In this document: piece by piece, positions 1 through 6,879 of the stretch
How the letters are laid out: each line of letters opens with the position of its first letter
Position numbering within the stretch: position 1 is the first letter of the stretch
NCBI RefSeq assembly: GCF_001907675.1
Contig: NZ_MPNT01000066.1
Coordinates: forward strand, 1 to 9,469
DNA length: 9,469 nucleotides
Reading direction: 5' to 3'
Source: Mycobacterium paraffinicum
GTDB lineage: Bacteria; Actinomycetota; Actinomycetes; Mycobacteriales; Mycobacteriaceae
The notes under the pieces: generated by a model
The model's input: the letters and a program-made list of their open reading frames with translations, nothing else
Told to the model about the DNA's origin: nothing
The model's database searches: none
Program-made: the position numbers and the translations under genes

Positions 1-542
1 TCGGCCAACACAACGGCCTACCCGCCTCCATCATCATCACCACCACCCTGGCCGACCTGCAGGCCGCCGCCGGCACCGGCCGCACCGGCGGGGACACCCG
101 CCTGCCGATCAGCGACGTCATCCGCCTGGCCCGCCACGCCCACCACTACCTCGCCGTCTTCGACAACGCCAAACCCGTAGCGCTGTATCACTCCAAGCGA
201 CTGGCCTCCCCCGGCCAACGCATCGTCCTCTACGCCAAAGACCGAGGCTGTTCCGCACCAGGCTGCACCGTGCCCGGCTACCTCTGCGAAGTCCACCACG
301 TCACCGACTACGCGGCATCGCGGCGCACCGACATCGACAACCTCACCTTCGCCTGCGGACCCCACCACCGCCTCCTCAAACCCCGCGGCTGGACCACCCA
401 AAAGAACACCAACGGTGACACCCAATGGATCCCACCCCCACACCACGACCGCGACCAACCCCGCACCAACACCTTCCACCACCCCGAAAAACTCCTCCGC
501 GACGGCGACGATGACGACGACGATGACGACGACGCGGCATAG
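1..542 (+). CDS. DUF222/HNH endonuclease (13E12 family), 3' part
   Basis: The frame is open from base 3 to the TAG at 540-542, so the start lies outside the window and only about 179 residues are visible. The first part resembles the C-terminal end of a DUF222 domain. It is followed by an HNH module: Cys codons at 249 and 264, a His-His pair at 294-299, Asn at 339, then Cys at 354 and His-His at 363-368. Such Cys pairs usually bind a structural zinc, and the HNH residues bind the catalytic metal and cut DNA. These genes are multi-copy in mycobacteria (the 13E12 repeat family). Their role is poorly defined, and which target it cuts cannot be told from sequence. The protein ends in nine consecutive Asp followed by Ala-Ala. 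Codons are strongly C-biased on this strand, which is common in this family. It occupies the place that I recall Rv1277, an unrelated nuclease gene, holding in M. tuberculosis. Confidence 0.9.
   Translation, partial: GQHNGLPASIIITTTLADLQAAAGTGRTGGDTRLPISDVIRLARHAHHYLAVFDNAKPVALYHSKRLASPGQRIVLYAKDRGCSAPGCTVPGYLCEVHHVTDYAASRRTDIDNLTFACGPHHRLLKPRGWTTQKNTNGDTQWIPPPHHDRDQPRTNTFHHPEKLLRDGDDDDDDDDDAA
507..533 (+). repeat. GAC/GAT triplet tract coding the poly-Asp tail
   Basis: Nine GAY codons in a row. The unit GACGATGACGAC occurs twice back to back (507-518 and 519-530), followed by one more GAC. It lies in frame at the end of the HNH gene and encodes nine Asp. In-frame triplet repeats like this can change length by slippage without breaking the gene. 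Confidence 0.9.
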
Positions 543-550
543 GGGTTAGC

Positions 551-1060
551 GTGACTCCCGTGGAAGACCAGCGCACATTGCTGTTGATGCGTCACGCGAA
601 GTCTGACTATCCGCCCGGCGTCGCCGACCACGAGCGGCCGTTGGCGCCCCGCGGAATTCGCGAAGCCGGCCTCGCCGGCGACTGGCTGCGCGCCAACGCC
701 CCGGCCATCGACGCCGTGTTGTGCTCCACCGCGACGCGCACCCGGCAGACGTTGGCCACCACGCGTATCGATGCCCCGGTGCGGTACAGCGACCGGCTCT
801 ACGGCGCCACCCCCGGCACCATGATCGAGGAAATCAACACTGTCGGCGAGGAAGTCGAGACGCTACTTGTCGTCGGTCACGAGCCGACAATGTCCGCGGT
901 GGCCCTCGGCCTCGGCGGCAGTGGCACCGACGTGGCTGTGGCGGAACGGATTTCGCTCAAATTCCCCACGTCGGCGATCGCCGTGCTGACGGTCACGTCC
1001 GGATGGAAGGGCCTCGAACTCGGTGGCGCCGCGCTGATCGGCTTCGAAATTCCGCGCTAG
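551..1060 (+). CDS. SixA-type phosphohistidine phosphatase (Rv1276c-like)
   Basis: A 169-residue protein of the histidine phosphatase (phosphoglycerate mutase-like) superfamily, single domain, no signal peptide, so cytoplasmic. The phosphoacceptor motif Leu-Met-Arg-His-Ala-Lys-Ser places the catalytic His at residue 15, next to Arg14. A Ser-Thr-Ala-Thr-Arg-Thr-Arg-Gln-Thr motif at 59-67 supplies the conserved phosphate-binding Arg. The second catalytic His is His110 in Val-Val-Gly-His-Glu-Pro. Short members of this kind are called SixA after the E. coli enzyme that removes phosphate from histidine phosphotransfer proteins; the mycobacterial substrate is not known to me. The GTG start at 551 follows the Shine-Dalgarno-like AGGGG at 541-545 with a 5-base gap. 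A second in-frame GTG at 560 is possible. That ribosome site overlaps the HNH stop codon, so the two genes may be read together. The stop lies 3 bases from the stop of convergent lprC. Confidence 0.92.
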   Translation: MTPVEDQRTLLLMRHAKSDYPPGVADHERPLAPRGIREAGLAGDWLRANAPAIDAVLCSTATRTRQTLATTRIDAPVRYSDRLYGATPGTMIEEINTVGEEVETLLVVGHEPTMSAVALGLGGSGTDVAVAERISLKFPTSAIAVLTVTSGWKGLELGGAALIGFEIPR

Positions 1061-1063
1061 GGC

Positions 1064-1606
1064 TTAGGAGTTCGTGGCCAGCGTCAGCTCCATCAGCTTG
1101 AGCGCCTGACCGCAGGCGTCGATCCCGGGCGCCTGGGGATTGACCCACCACCCGACCACGCCGGCCGCGTCGCTGGCCACGCCGCACGCGCCGTTCGGGT
1201 CGTCGGGGCGCATCACGATGGAGTCGATCCCGGCGATGTTCCGGGTCTCGACCTTGTACTTGAGGAAGTCGGCGACCTTGCGCTCGTTGCTCAGGCTGCC
1301 CTGCTCGAACCAGAACCGGGTGATGTCGATGAGGCCGGCCGGGTTGGCCGCCTGCCACCGGCAGATCGCGCCGACGAAGGTGCTCTGAATGTCGAGCGGG
1401 TCCGCCCCCACCGTCTTGGCGAGGATGTCGCTGGTGAGCACCTCGCACTCCTTGAGCAGGTTCGGGTACTGCTGCTGGGAGTTGTTGTTGCGCGTCGGGC
1501 CGCCAGCCTTCACGGCGTTGCCGGCAACGGACCTCGAACATCCGGTCAACACGACCAACGCGGTGATCAAGACGGCGACAATGGCGCGGACGCTACTTCT
1601 GGTCAT
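1064..1606 (-). CDS. lprC: Lipoprotein LprC, DUF3558 family
   Basis: A 180-residue lipoprotein precursor, the length I recall for M. tuberculosis LprC (Rv1275). The N-terminus has basic Arg3 and Arg7, a hydrophobic stretch from about residue 8 to 20, and a lipobox Leu20-Thr-Gly-Cys23, so signal peptidase II should cut before Cys23 and the protein should be anchored to the outer face of the membrane. After a low-complexity Asn/Gln stretch (about 40-46) comes a DUF3558-type domain with four more cysteines at 54, 82, 141 and 165; Cys82 sits in a Cys-x-Trp motif. Function is unknown. The frame stays open upstream to 1732, but the lipobox geometry and the ATGA overlap with lprB (1603-1606) select the ATG at 1606. 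There is no strong ribosome site of its own, so translational coupling to lprB is likely. Confidence 0.9.
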   Translation of the reverse strand: MTRSSVRAIVAVLITALVVLTGCSRSVAGNAVKAGGPTRNNNSQQQYPNLLKECEVLTSDILAKTVGADPLDIQSTFVGAICRWQAANPAGLIDITRFWFEQGSLSNERKVADFLKYKVETRNIAGIDSIVMRPDDPNGACGVASDAAGVVGWWVNPQAPGIDACGQALKLMELTLATNS

Positions 1607-2160
1607 TTGGAGTTCGCAATCGACTGACGCGCCAATTCCTTGGCTATGTCGCAGGGCGGCGGGAACGGCTTCTGACTGAAGCTGATCGACCATTCGATGA
1701 AGTCGTCCTGGAATTGGATGCCCACCTCGCACAGCGAGTCACCCAAGTTGGGCTCGTTTCCGATGGCGATGAAGCCGCCGTGGCCGTTGATGTTGATGTC
1801 GTCGACGCTGGCGCGCGACAGCTCCTCGGTCTTGCGTTCACGCCCGATGGGACTGCCGCGATACCAGGAGAACGAAAAGTGCGGGCCCAGGATGCCGCCG
1901 CCGGCCAGCCACTGGCAGCCGACCGAGTTCCGGGCGGTGTTGATCAGGCCGGTCACCTTGGTCAGCTCCGCCACGGTCTGATCGTTGATGCCGCCGCACT
2001 GGGGAAACATCGGCCCGTGGTGGCCCTCCGCGTTCCCCGGCGCCGTCGACGACGTCGCTCCGGGTTTGTTGCTCCCTGAATCGGAGCACGCCGCAACCGT
2101 GGGGAGCAGGATCGCCAAGGCTGTCGCCGCAACGGCCAGCGCTCTCGAGTTACGCCGCAC
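1603..2160 (-). CDS. lprB: Lipoprotein LprB, DUF3558 family
   Basis: A 185-residue lipoprotein precursor, the length I recall for M. tuberculosis LprB (Rv1274). I chose the GTG at 2160: it gives a short basic n-region (Arg2, Arg3, Arg6), a hydrophobic core and a lipobox Val22-Ala-Ala-Cys25, and it has AGGG five bases upstream. The frame is open to a GTG at 2199, which would add 13 residues before the signal sequence. After the lipidated Cys comes a Ser/Thr/Gly/Pro-rich linker (about 26-50), then a DUF3558-like domain with cysteines at 55, 82, 144 and 170, including Gly-Cys-x-Trp at 81-84. The cysteine layout nearly matches that of LprC downstream, so the pair look like a tandem duplication. 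Both are probably displayed at the membrane surface. Function is unknown; the divergent neighbour is an ABC exporter. Confidence 0.9.
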   Translation of the reverse strand: MRRNSRALAVAATALAILLPTVAACSDSGSNKPGATSSTAPGNAEGHHGPMFPQCGGINDQTVAELTKVTGLINTARNSVGCQWLAGGGILGPHFSFSWYRGSPIGRERKTEELSRASVDDININGHGGFIAIGNEPNLGDSLCEVGIQFQDDFIEWSISFSQKPFPPPCDIAKELARQSIANSK

Positions 2161-2204
2161 CGCTACCCTGCTCTTGCTCAGCCTGCTCCCGGTCCACACG
2201 ATGC

Positions 2205-2230
2205 ACTGTAGCGGCAGCTCAGCGGGTCAA
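2205..2230 (-). promoter_or_regulatory. Possible promoter of lprB-lprC
   Basis: Read on the minus strand, TTGACC (2230-2225) is followed after 14 bases by TACAGT (2210-2205), which fits the mycobacterial -10 pattern TANNNT. It would start transcription about 40 bases before the lprB GTG. The 14-base gap is shorter than the usual 16-19, so the -35 match may be chance. Confidence 0.3.
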
Positions 2231-2239
2231 CCACCGACG

Positions 2240-2253
2240 CGCCTGAGCAGGCG
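2240..2253. repeat. Palindrome in the divergent spacer (left)
   Basis: CGCCTG and CAGGCG form perfect 6-base arms around AG. The site lies about midway between the start codons of lprB (2160) and the ABC operon (2344), where an operator acting on both directions could sit. No named regulator site is recognised. Confidence 0.5.
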
Positions 2254-2263
2254 TTTCAGTCGC

Positions 2264-2281
2264 GCCGCCGCCTGCGGCGGC
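2264..2281. repeat. Palindrome in the divergent spacer (right)
   Basis: GCCGCCGC and GCGGCGGC form perfect 8-base arms around CT. It sits 10 bases to the right of the first palindrome and 62 bases before the ABC operon start. It could be an operator or, if transcribed, a hairpin in the leader. GC-rich DNA makes such arms more likely by chance. Confidence 0.45.
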
Positions 2282-2343
2282 CGAGTTAACCCATCCGGCG
2301 GTTGCCAGCCGCTGCCGGACGCGCAGTGTGCGACAGTTACGAA

Positions 2344-4101
2344 ATGCTCCTGGCACTGCTGCGCCAGTACATCCGGCCGTACCGGCGGCTGGTCGCGGTG
2401 CTGATGATGCTTCAGCTGATCAGCACCCTGGCGTCGCTGTACCTGCCGACGGTCAACGCCGCGATCATCGACGAGGGCGTCGCCAAAGGCGACACGGCCA
2501 CCATCGTCAGGCTCGGCATGGTGATGCTCTCGGTCACCGGCCTGCAGGTGCTGTGCGCGGTCACGGCGGTGTACTTCGGGTCGAAGACGGGGATGGGCTT
2601 CGGTCGGGACCTGCGCGCGGCGATGTTCGAACACATCACCACGTTCTCGGAGCACGAGACGGCCCGCTTCGGTGCGCCGACGCTGTTGACGCGTAGCACC
2701 AACGACGTCCGCCAGATCCAATACCTCGTTCAGATCTCGAGCACCGTGCTGGTCACGGCGCCCATCATGTGCGTCGGCGGGATCGTCATGGCCATCCATC
2801 AGGAAGCGGCACTGACCTGGCTGCTGCTGGTCAGCGTTCCCATCATGGCCGTGGCCAACTACTGGGTGATGTCACACATGCTCCCGCTCTTCCGCCGGAT
2901 GCAGGGCCTGATCGACGGCATCAACCGGGTGCTGCGGGACCAGCTGTCCGGTGTCCGGGTCGTCCGGGCGTTCGCCCGCGAAGGCTACGAGCGGGAGCGG
3001 TTCGGCCGGGCCAATGCCGCCCTGTCCGATACCGCGCTGACCGCCGGCAACTGGCAGGCGGTGATGCTGCCGGTGACCACGCTGACGGTCAACGTTTCCA
3101 GCGTCGCACTGATCTGGTTCGGCGGGTTGCGCATCGATCGCGGCCAGATGCAGGTCGGCTCGCTGACCGCGTTCCTGGCCTACTTCACCCAGATCCTGAT
3201 GGCGGTGTTGATGGCGACGATGACGCTGGTGGTGCTGCCGCGAGCCTCCGTCTGCGCCGAACGGATCACCGAAGTGCTTTCCACCCAGGCCGCCGTCGAC
3301 GACCCGCAGAGCCCGGTGTTCCCACGCGGCGGGATCGCCGGAGTGGTGCGCTTGGCGGACGCAACATTCACCTATCCGGGCGCGGATCGGCCTGTGCTGC
3401 AAAACATCTCGCTGACCGCACGACCCGGCACCACCACCGCCATCGTCGGCAGCACCGGCTCGGGCAAGTCGACACTGGTGGCGCTGATCTGCCGGCTCTA
3501 CGACGTCACCGGCGGCGCCGTCCTAGTGGACGACGTCGATGTCCGCGATTACGCCACCGAGCGGCTCTGGTCCGCGATCGGGCTGGTGCCCCAGCGCGGC
3601 TACCTGTTCTCCGGGACCGTGGCCGACAACCTGCGCTACGGCAAGGCGGACGCCACCGACGACGAGATGTGGGAAGCGTTGCGCGTGGCGGACGCCGACG
3701 GGTTCGTGCGCGCACACGACGACGGGCTCGGGATGCGGGTGGCGCAGGGCGGCATCAACTTCTCCGGCGGTCAGCGGCAACGGCTGGCCATCGCGCGGGC
3801 GGTCATCCGCCGCCCGGTCATCTATCTCTTCGACGACTCGTTCGGCGCGCTCGACGTGCACACCGACGCCCTGGTGCGCGCGTCGCTGCAGCAGATATCG
3901 GGTCAGGCCACCGTCATCGTTGTCACGCAACGGGTTTCGACCGCGGCCCAGGCAGACCAAGTGATCGTCATCGACGACGGAAGACTGGTGGGCACGGGCA
4001 CACACGAATCGCTGCTCACCGACTGCGCGACCTACGCCGAATTCGCCGACTCGCAATCGATGAGCGCCGTCCGATCGGGCCACGCCGGAGGCACGCCATG
4101 A
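2344..4101 (+). CDS. ABC exporter half-transporter, Rv1273c-like, non-consensus ATP site
   Basis: A 585-residue type-IV (ABCB-like) half-transporter: six-helix membrane domain over about residues 10-305, then a nucleotide-binding domain. Visible motifs: Walker A Gly-Ser-Thr-Gly-Ser-Gly-Lys-Ser-Thr at 369-377, Q-loop Gln417, signature Phe-Ser-Gly-Gly-Gln at 473-477, Walker B ending in Asp497. Two catalytic positions are changed: the residue after Walker B is Asp498 rather than Glu, and the H-loop His is Gln529. The signature motif is intact. This pattern is known from heterodimeric exporters, where one subunit supplies a weak ATP site, and the partner is encoded immediately downstream with a 4-base ATGA overlap. 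Substrate is unknown; export outward across the cytoplasmic membrane is expected. I chose the ATG at 2344 because the membrane domain begins directly after it and the length is close to the 582 I recall for Rv1273c. A GTG at 2326 and a TTG at 2302 are in frame, and none has a convincing ribosome site. Confidence 0.93.
   Translation: MLLALLRQYIRPYRRLVAVLMMLQLISTLASLYLPTVNAAIIDEGVAKGDTATIVRLGMVMLSVTGLQVLCAVTAVYFGSKTGMGFGRDLRAAMFEHITTFSEHETARFGAPTLLTRSTNDVRQIQYLVQISSTVLVTAPIMCVGGIVMAIHQEAALTWLLLVSVPIMAVANYWVMSHMLPLFRRMQGLIDGINRVLRDQLSGVRVVRAFAREGYERERFGRANAALSDTALTAGNWQAVMLPVTTLTVNVSSVALIWFGGLRIDRGQMQVGSLTAFLAYFTQILMAVLMATMTLVVLPRASVCAERITEVLSTQAAVDDPQSPVFPRGGIAGVVRLADATFTYPGADRPVLQNISLTARPGTTTAIVGSTGSGKSTLVALICRLYDVTGGAVLVDDVDVRDYATERLWSAIGLVPQRGYLFSGTVADNLRYGKADATDDEMWEALRVADADGFVRAHDDGLGMRVAQGGINFSGGQRQRLAIARAVIRRPVIYLFDDSFGALDVHTDALVRASLQQISGQATVIVVTQRVSTAAQADQVIVIDDGRLVGTGTHESLLTDCATYAEFADSQSMSAVRSGHAGGTP
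4087..4091 (+). promoter_or_regulatory. Ribosome binding site of the second ABC gene
   Basis: GGAGG inside the last codons of the upstream gene, six bases before the ATG at 4098. It supports this start and shows the second subunit is translated from the same message, next to the terminating ribosome. Confidence 0.8.
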
Positions 4102-5996
4102 CCGTGACCGCCAACCGCGGCTTGACTCCGGCCCCCGCCGGGCGCTCCCGCGACTTCTGGGGTTCGGCTGCCCGGCTGGTGAAACGGCTTGCGCCGCAAG
4201 GCCGCCTGAGCATCGCGGTGATCAGCCTGGGCATCACCGGGACGGTGATCGGGGTCATCGTCCCGAGAATCCTCGGCCACGCCACGGATCTGCTGTTCAA
4301 CGGCGTCATCGGGCGGCGGCTGCCCGCGGGCGTCACCAAGGCGCAGGCTGTCGCCGCGGCCCGGGCGCGGGGCGACAACACTTTCGCCGACCTCCTCTCG
4401 GGAATGAGTGTGGTGCCGGGCAGGGGCGTGGACTTCGGGGCCGTGGCGCGAACGCTGGCGCTGGCGTTGGGCCTGTACGTCGTTTCCGCGCTGCTGATCT
4501 GGGCGCAGGCGCGGCTGCTGAACGTGACCGTGCAACGCACCATGGTCGCGCTCCGTTCCGACGTCGAGGACAAGATCCACCGACTGCCGCTGTCCTACTT
4601 CGACGGGCGCCAACGCGGCGAGCTCCTGAGCCGGGTGACCAACGACATCGACAACGTGCAGTCGTCGCTGTCGATGACCATCAGCCAGCTGGTCACATCG
4701 ATCCTGACCATCGTCGCCGTGCTGGCGATGATGCTGTCCATCTCGCCGCTGCTGGCCCTGATCACCGTGGCCACGGTGCCGCTGTCGCTGGTTGCGACCC
4801 GGGCGATCGCGCGCCGCGCGCAGCGCCTGTTCGTGGCCCAATGGACGAGCATCGGCCGCCTCAACGCCCACATCGAGGAGACCTACAGCGGCTTCACGGT
4901 GGTCAAGACGTTCGGCCACCGGGCCGCCGCGCGCCAGCAGTTCCGCGACAACAACGACGAGGTCTACCGCGCCAGCTTCGGCGCCCAGTTCTTCTCCGGG
5001 CTGGTGGCACCGGCGACGTCGTTCATCGGCAATCTGGGCTATGTGGCGGTCGCCGTGGTGGGCGGCCTGCAGGTGGCAACCGGCCACATCACCTTGGGCG
5101 GTATCCAGGCCTTCATCCAATACGTCCGGCAGTTCAACGCCCCGCTGAGCCAGGTGGCCGGCATGTACAACACCCTGCAGTCCGGAGTCGCGAGCGCGGA
5201 GCGGGTGTTCGATCTGCTCGACGAACCCGAAGAACCGCCCGACCCCGAACCGGCTCCCGACGGCGGCGACCGGCCGCGGGCGGGACGGGTCGAGTTCCAA
5301 CACGTGAGCTTCGGTTACCGCCCGAACGCCCCGGTGATCCGGGACCTGTCGATGGTGGCCGAGCCGGGCAGCACGGTGGCGATCGTCGGACCGACCGGGG
5401 CCGGCAAGACCACGCTGGTGAACCTGCTCATGCGCTTCTACGATGTCGACTCCGGCCGGATCTTGATCGACGGCGTCGACATCACCACCGTGAGCAGGCA
5501 GTCACTGCGATCGGGGATCGGCATGGTCCTGCAGGACACCTGGCTCTTCGACGGGACGATCGCGGAGAACATCGCCTACGGGCGGCCCGAGGCCAGCCCC
5601 GACGAGGTGGTGCAGGCCGCGAAGGCGGCTTACGTCGACCGGTTCGTGCACACGCTGCCCGCCGGCTACGAGACCCGCGTCAGCGGCGGCGGCGGAAATA
5701 TCAGCGCCGGCGAGAAGCAGTTGATCACTATCGCGCGAGCATTCCTCGCCCGACCGCGGCTGTTGATCCTGGACGAGGCGACCAGCTCCGTCGACACCCG
5801 CACCGAGGCGCTCATCGCCCGCGCCATGTCGGAGCTCCGCCGGGATCGCACGAGTTTCATTATCGCGCACCGTCTTTCGACTATCCGAGACGCCGACCGC
5901 ATCGTCGTGATCGAGGCAGGACGGATCGTTGAACAGGGCGGCCACGCCGAGCTGCTGGCCCGGCGGGGCGCCTACTATGCGATGACCAGGGCCTAG
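4098..5996 (+). CDS. ABC exporter half-transporter, Rv1272c-like, consensus catalytic residues
   Basis: A 632-residue ABCB-like half-transporter, near the 631 I recall for Rv1272c. The membrane domain spans about residues 40-350 and carries a long loop (about 70-115) after the first helix, probably on the outer side. Nucleotide-binding domain: Walker A Gly-Pro-Thr-Gly-Ala-Gly-Lys-Thr-Thr at 431-439, Q-loop Gln479, Walker B Asp559 with catalytic Glu560, H-loop His591. All catalytic residues are consensus, but the signature is Ile-Ser-Ala-Gly-Glu-Lys-Gln (535-541) instead of Leu-Ser-Gly-Gly-Gln. In a heterodimer this altered signature would face the altered Walker B and H-loop of the upstream partner, giving one degenerate and one working site. 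A Pro/Glu/Asp-rich linker at about 375-395 joins the domains. The frame is open far upstream as a shadow of the first gene; the GGAGG at 4087 and the ATGA overlap fix the start. Substrate is unknown. Confidence 0.94.
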   Translation: MTVTANRGLTPAPAGRSRDFWGSAARLVKRLAPQGRLSIAVISLGITGTVIGVIVPRILGHATDLLFNGVIGRRLPAGVTKAQAVAAARARGDNTFADLLSGMSVVPGRGVDFGAVARTLALALGLYVVSALLIWAQARLLNVTVQRTMVALRSDVEDKIHRLPLSYFDGRQRGELLSRVTNDIDNVQSSLSMTISQLVTSILTIVAVLAMMLSISPLLALITVATVPLSLVATRAIARRAQRLFVAQWTSIGRLNAHIEETYSGFTVVKTFGHRAAARQQFRDNNDEVYRASFGAQFFSGLVAPATSFIGNLGYVAVAVVGGLQVATGHITLGGIQAFIQYVRQFNAPLSQVAGMYNTLQSGVASAERVFDLLDEPEEPPDPEPAPDGGDRPRAGRVEFQHVSFGYRPNAPVIRDLSMVAEPGSTVAIVGPTGAGKTTLVNLLMRFYDVDSGRILIDGVDITTVSRQSLRSGIGMVLQDTWLFDGTIAENIAYGRPEASPDEVVQAAKAAYVDRFVHTLPAGYETRVSGGGGNISAGEKQLITIARAFLARPRLLILDEATSSVDTRTEALIARAMSELRRDRTSFIIAHRLSTIRDADRIVVIEAGRIVEQGGHAELLARRGAYYAMTRA

Positions 5997-6006
5997 CCCC
6001 GACCCT

Positions 6007-6020
6007 CGGTGCCGGCACCG
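6007..6020. repeat. 14-base perfect palindrome after the ABC operon
   Basis: CGGTGCCGGCACCG equals its own reverse complement. It begins 11 bases after the stop of the second ABC gene. As RNA it could form a 5-pair stem with a CCGG loop and act as a weak terminator without a U tract. As DNA it could be an operator for the peptidase gene that follows. Confidence 0.55.
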
Positions 6021-6022
6021 CT

Positions 6023-6032
6023 GTGACGTCAC
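6023..6032. repeat. 10-base perfect palindrome GTGACGTCAC
   Basis: A perfect palindrome two bases after the 14-base one. It lies about 100 bases before the peptidase start codon, a usual place for a dimeric regulator. The half-sites TGTGA/TCAC resemble CRP half-sites but are too close together for a CRP site, so no regulator is assigned. Confidence 0.45.
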
Positions 6033-6049
6033 GTTGAGAATTCGTTGAG
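6032..6049. promoter_or_regulatory. Tandem direct repeat CGTTGAG, 11-base period
   Basis: CGTTGAG occurs at 6032-6038 and again at 6043-6049, separated by AATT. The 11-base period places both copies on the same face of the helix, the arrangement bound by OmpR/PhoB-family response regulators; the mycobacterial PhoP box has the same period but a different sequence. This is a candidate activator site for the peptidase gene. No clear TANNNT -10 was found downstream. Confidence 0.4.
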
Positions 6050-6073
6050 GTAACGAAAAGGCCAAGATCGGAA

Positions 6074-6123
6074 CCTTCTCTCAGACAGGGCAAGCCCGCC
6101 GACGAAGGCGGACTGAGAGAAGG
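6074..6123 (+). promoter_or_regulatory. Leader hairpin covering the ribosome binding site of the peptidase gene
   Basis: CCTTCTCTCAG (6074-6084) and CTGAGAGAAGG (6113-6123) are perfect 11-base complements. Inside them CCGCC (6096-6100) and GGCGG (6107-6111) form a second 5-pair stem with a GACGAA loop. The right outer arm contains the AGAAGG ribosome site of the gene starting at 6131, six to seven bases upstream. When folded, the RNA would hide the ribosome site, so this looks like a translational control element, perhaps released by temperature, a protein or a ligand. A DNA-level operator role is also possible. Confidence 0.6.
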
Positions 6124-6130
6124 ACAATCC

Positions 6131-6823
6131 ATGACGACCATCAAGAGCATCGCCAAGTCCGCGATCCTGGCACTGGCCGCCGGTGCGATCGCGCTGGGAC
6201 TGGCGGGCCCGGCGCAAGCGGCCTCGGGCACCACCTATGGCGACCCCGCCGCCGCCGCCAAGTGGTGGCGCCACCAAAAGTACGACGACTGCGTCCTGAT
6301 GGCCGCCGCCGACCTGATCGGCCAGGTGACCGGCAAGGAGCCCTCGGAGGAAGCGATCATCAAGAGGGCCCAGTCCACTCCCAGCACCATCCACCCCGGC
6401 TCGATCTACATCAAGCCGTCCGACACCACGGACCCCAATTCGGGCCAGGGCACCATGTTCGGTGACGTCCCAACGCTGCTCAAGCTGTACAACGTCTACG
6501 CGGTGGTCAGTGACGAGGCCCATGCGACAAAGACGGGCATCCCCGCGGGCATCGAAGGGATCGAGCAACTGCTGGGCACCGGTCACAAGGTCATGGTCAG
6601 CGTCAACGGCGAACTGATCTGGCACACCCCCGTCGAAACCAAGGACGAGGACGGCAACCCGATCGGTGACCACGCCGTCGTGGTCACCGGCGTCGACGCC
6701 GCCTACAACATCGTCCACCTGAACGACAGCGGTGACCCCAACGGCCGGGACTCGCAAGTCCCCATGGCGCTCTTCTTACGAGCCTGGCAAGCCAGCCACG
6801 AGCTGATTGTCGCCACCATGTGA
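6131..6823 (+). CDS. Secreted C39-like cysteine peptidase family protein
   Basis: A 230-residue exported protein. The signal peptide has Lys5 and Lys9, a hydrophobic core at about 11-26, and a signal peptidase I site Ala28-Gln-Ala30, cutting before Ala31. The mature part fits the peptidase C39-like papain fold: Gln49 and Cys54 in His-Gln-Lys-Tyr-Asp-Asp-Cys (oxyanion Gln and nucleophile), His181 in Gly-Asp-His-Ala-Val-Val-Val-Thr-Gly, and Asp199 in Leu-Asn-Asp-Ser-Gly as the third member. Cys54 is the only cysteine in the protein, so it is not there for a disulfide. The usual Gly after the catalytic Cys is Val here, so activity is likely but not certain. C39 enzymes proper cut leader peptides at double-Gly sites inside ABC transporters. 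This stand-alone secreted form has no known substrate. Its place just before embR and its size fit Rv1268c as I recall it (a secreted protein of about 232 residues). AGAAGG at 6118-6123 supports the ATG. Confidence 0.8.
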   Translation: MTTIKSIAKSAILALAAGAIALGLAGPAQAASGTTYGDPAAAAKWWRHQKYDDCVLMAAADLIGQVTGKEPSEEAIIKRAQSTPSTIHPGSIYIKPSDTTDPNSGQGTMFGDVPTLLKLYNVYAVVSDEAHATKTGIPAGIEGIEQLLGTGHKVMVSVNGELIWHTPVETKDEDGNPIGDHAVVVTGVDAAYNIVHLNDSGDPNGRDSQVPMALFLRAWQASHELIVATM

Positions 6824-6842
6824 GGCGCGGTTGACCTCCCAT

Positions 6843-6879
6843 CGCACGGCGGGCAGCCCAGGGCTGTCCGCCTCGTGCG
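6843..6879 (+). terminator. Strong hairpin after the peptidase gene, probable terminator
   Basis: It starts 20 bases after the stop codon. GGCGGGCAGC (6848-6857) pairs with GCTGTCCGCC (6863-6872), with one G-U pair, around a CCAGG loop. CGCAC (6843-6847) then pairs with GTGCG (6875-6879) across a two-base bulge, making about 15 pairs. There is no U tract, which is common for mycobacterial terminators, so it may instead stabilise the 3' end of the message. Confidence 0.6.

Noticed and set aside
1607..1732. Longer N-terminus for LprC
   Set aside because: It would put 42 residues before the lipoprotein signal and overlap deep into lprB. The ATG in the ATGA overlap gives the right signal geometry.
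2769..4097. Upstream extension of the second ABC gene frame
   Set aside because: The frame is open by chance over the first ABC gene. The extension is Arg-rich and without domains, and the GGAGG and ATG at 4087-4100 fit the family start.
4032..5303. Open reading frame of 423 codons on the minus strand
   Set aside because: It lies wholly antisense to the two ABC genes, whose motifs are clear, and its translation is rich in Arg, His, Asp and Gln with no domain. It is a GC-rich shadow frame.
6023..6032. GTGACGTCAC as a CRP binding site
   Set aside because: CRP sites need about six bases between TGTGA and TCACA. Here the halves abut, so the match is not supported.
6070..6074. GGAAC as an ECF sigma factor (SigE/SigH) -35 element
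   Set aside because: No GTT-type -10 is found about 16-19 bases downstream, and the bases are part of the leader hairpin.
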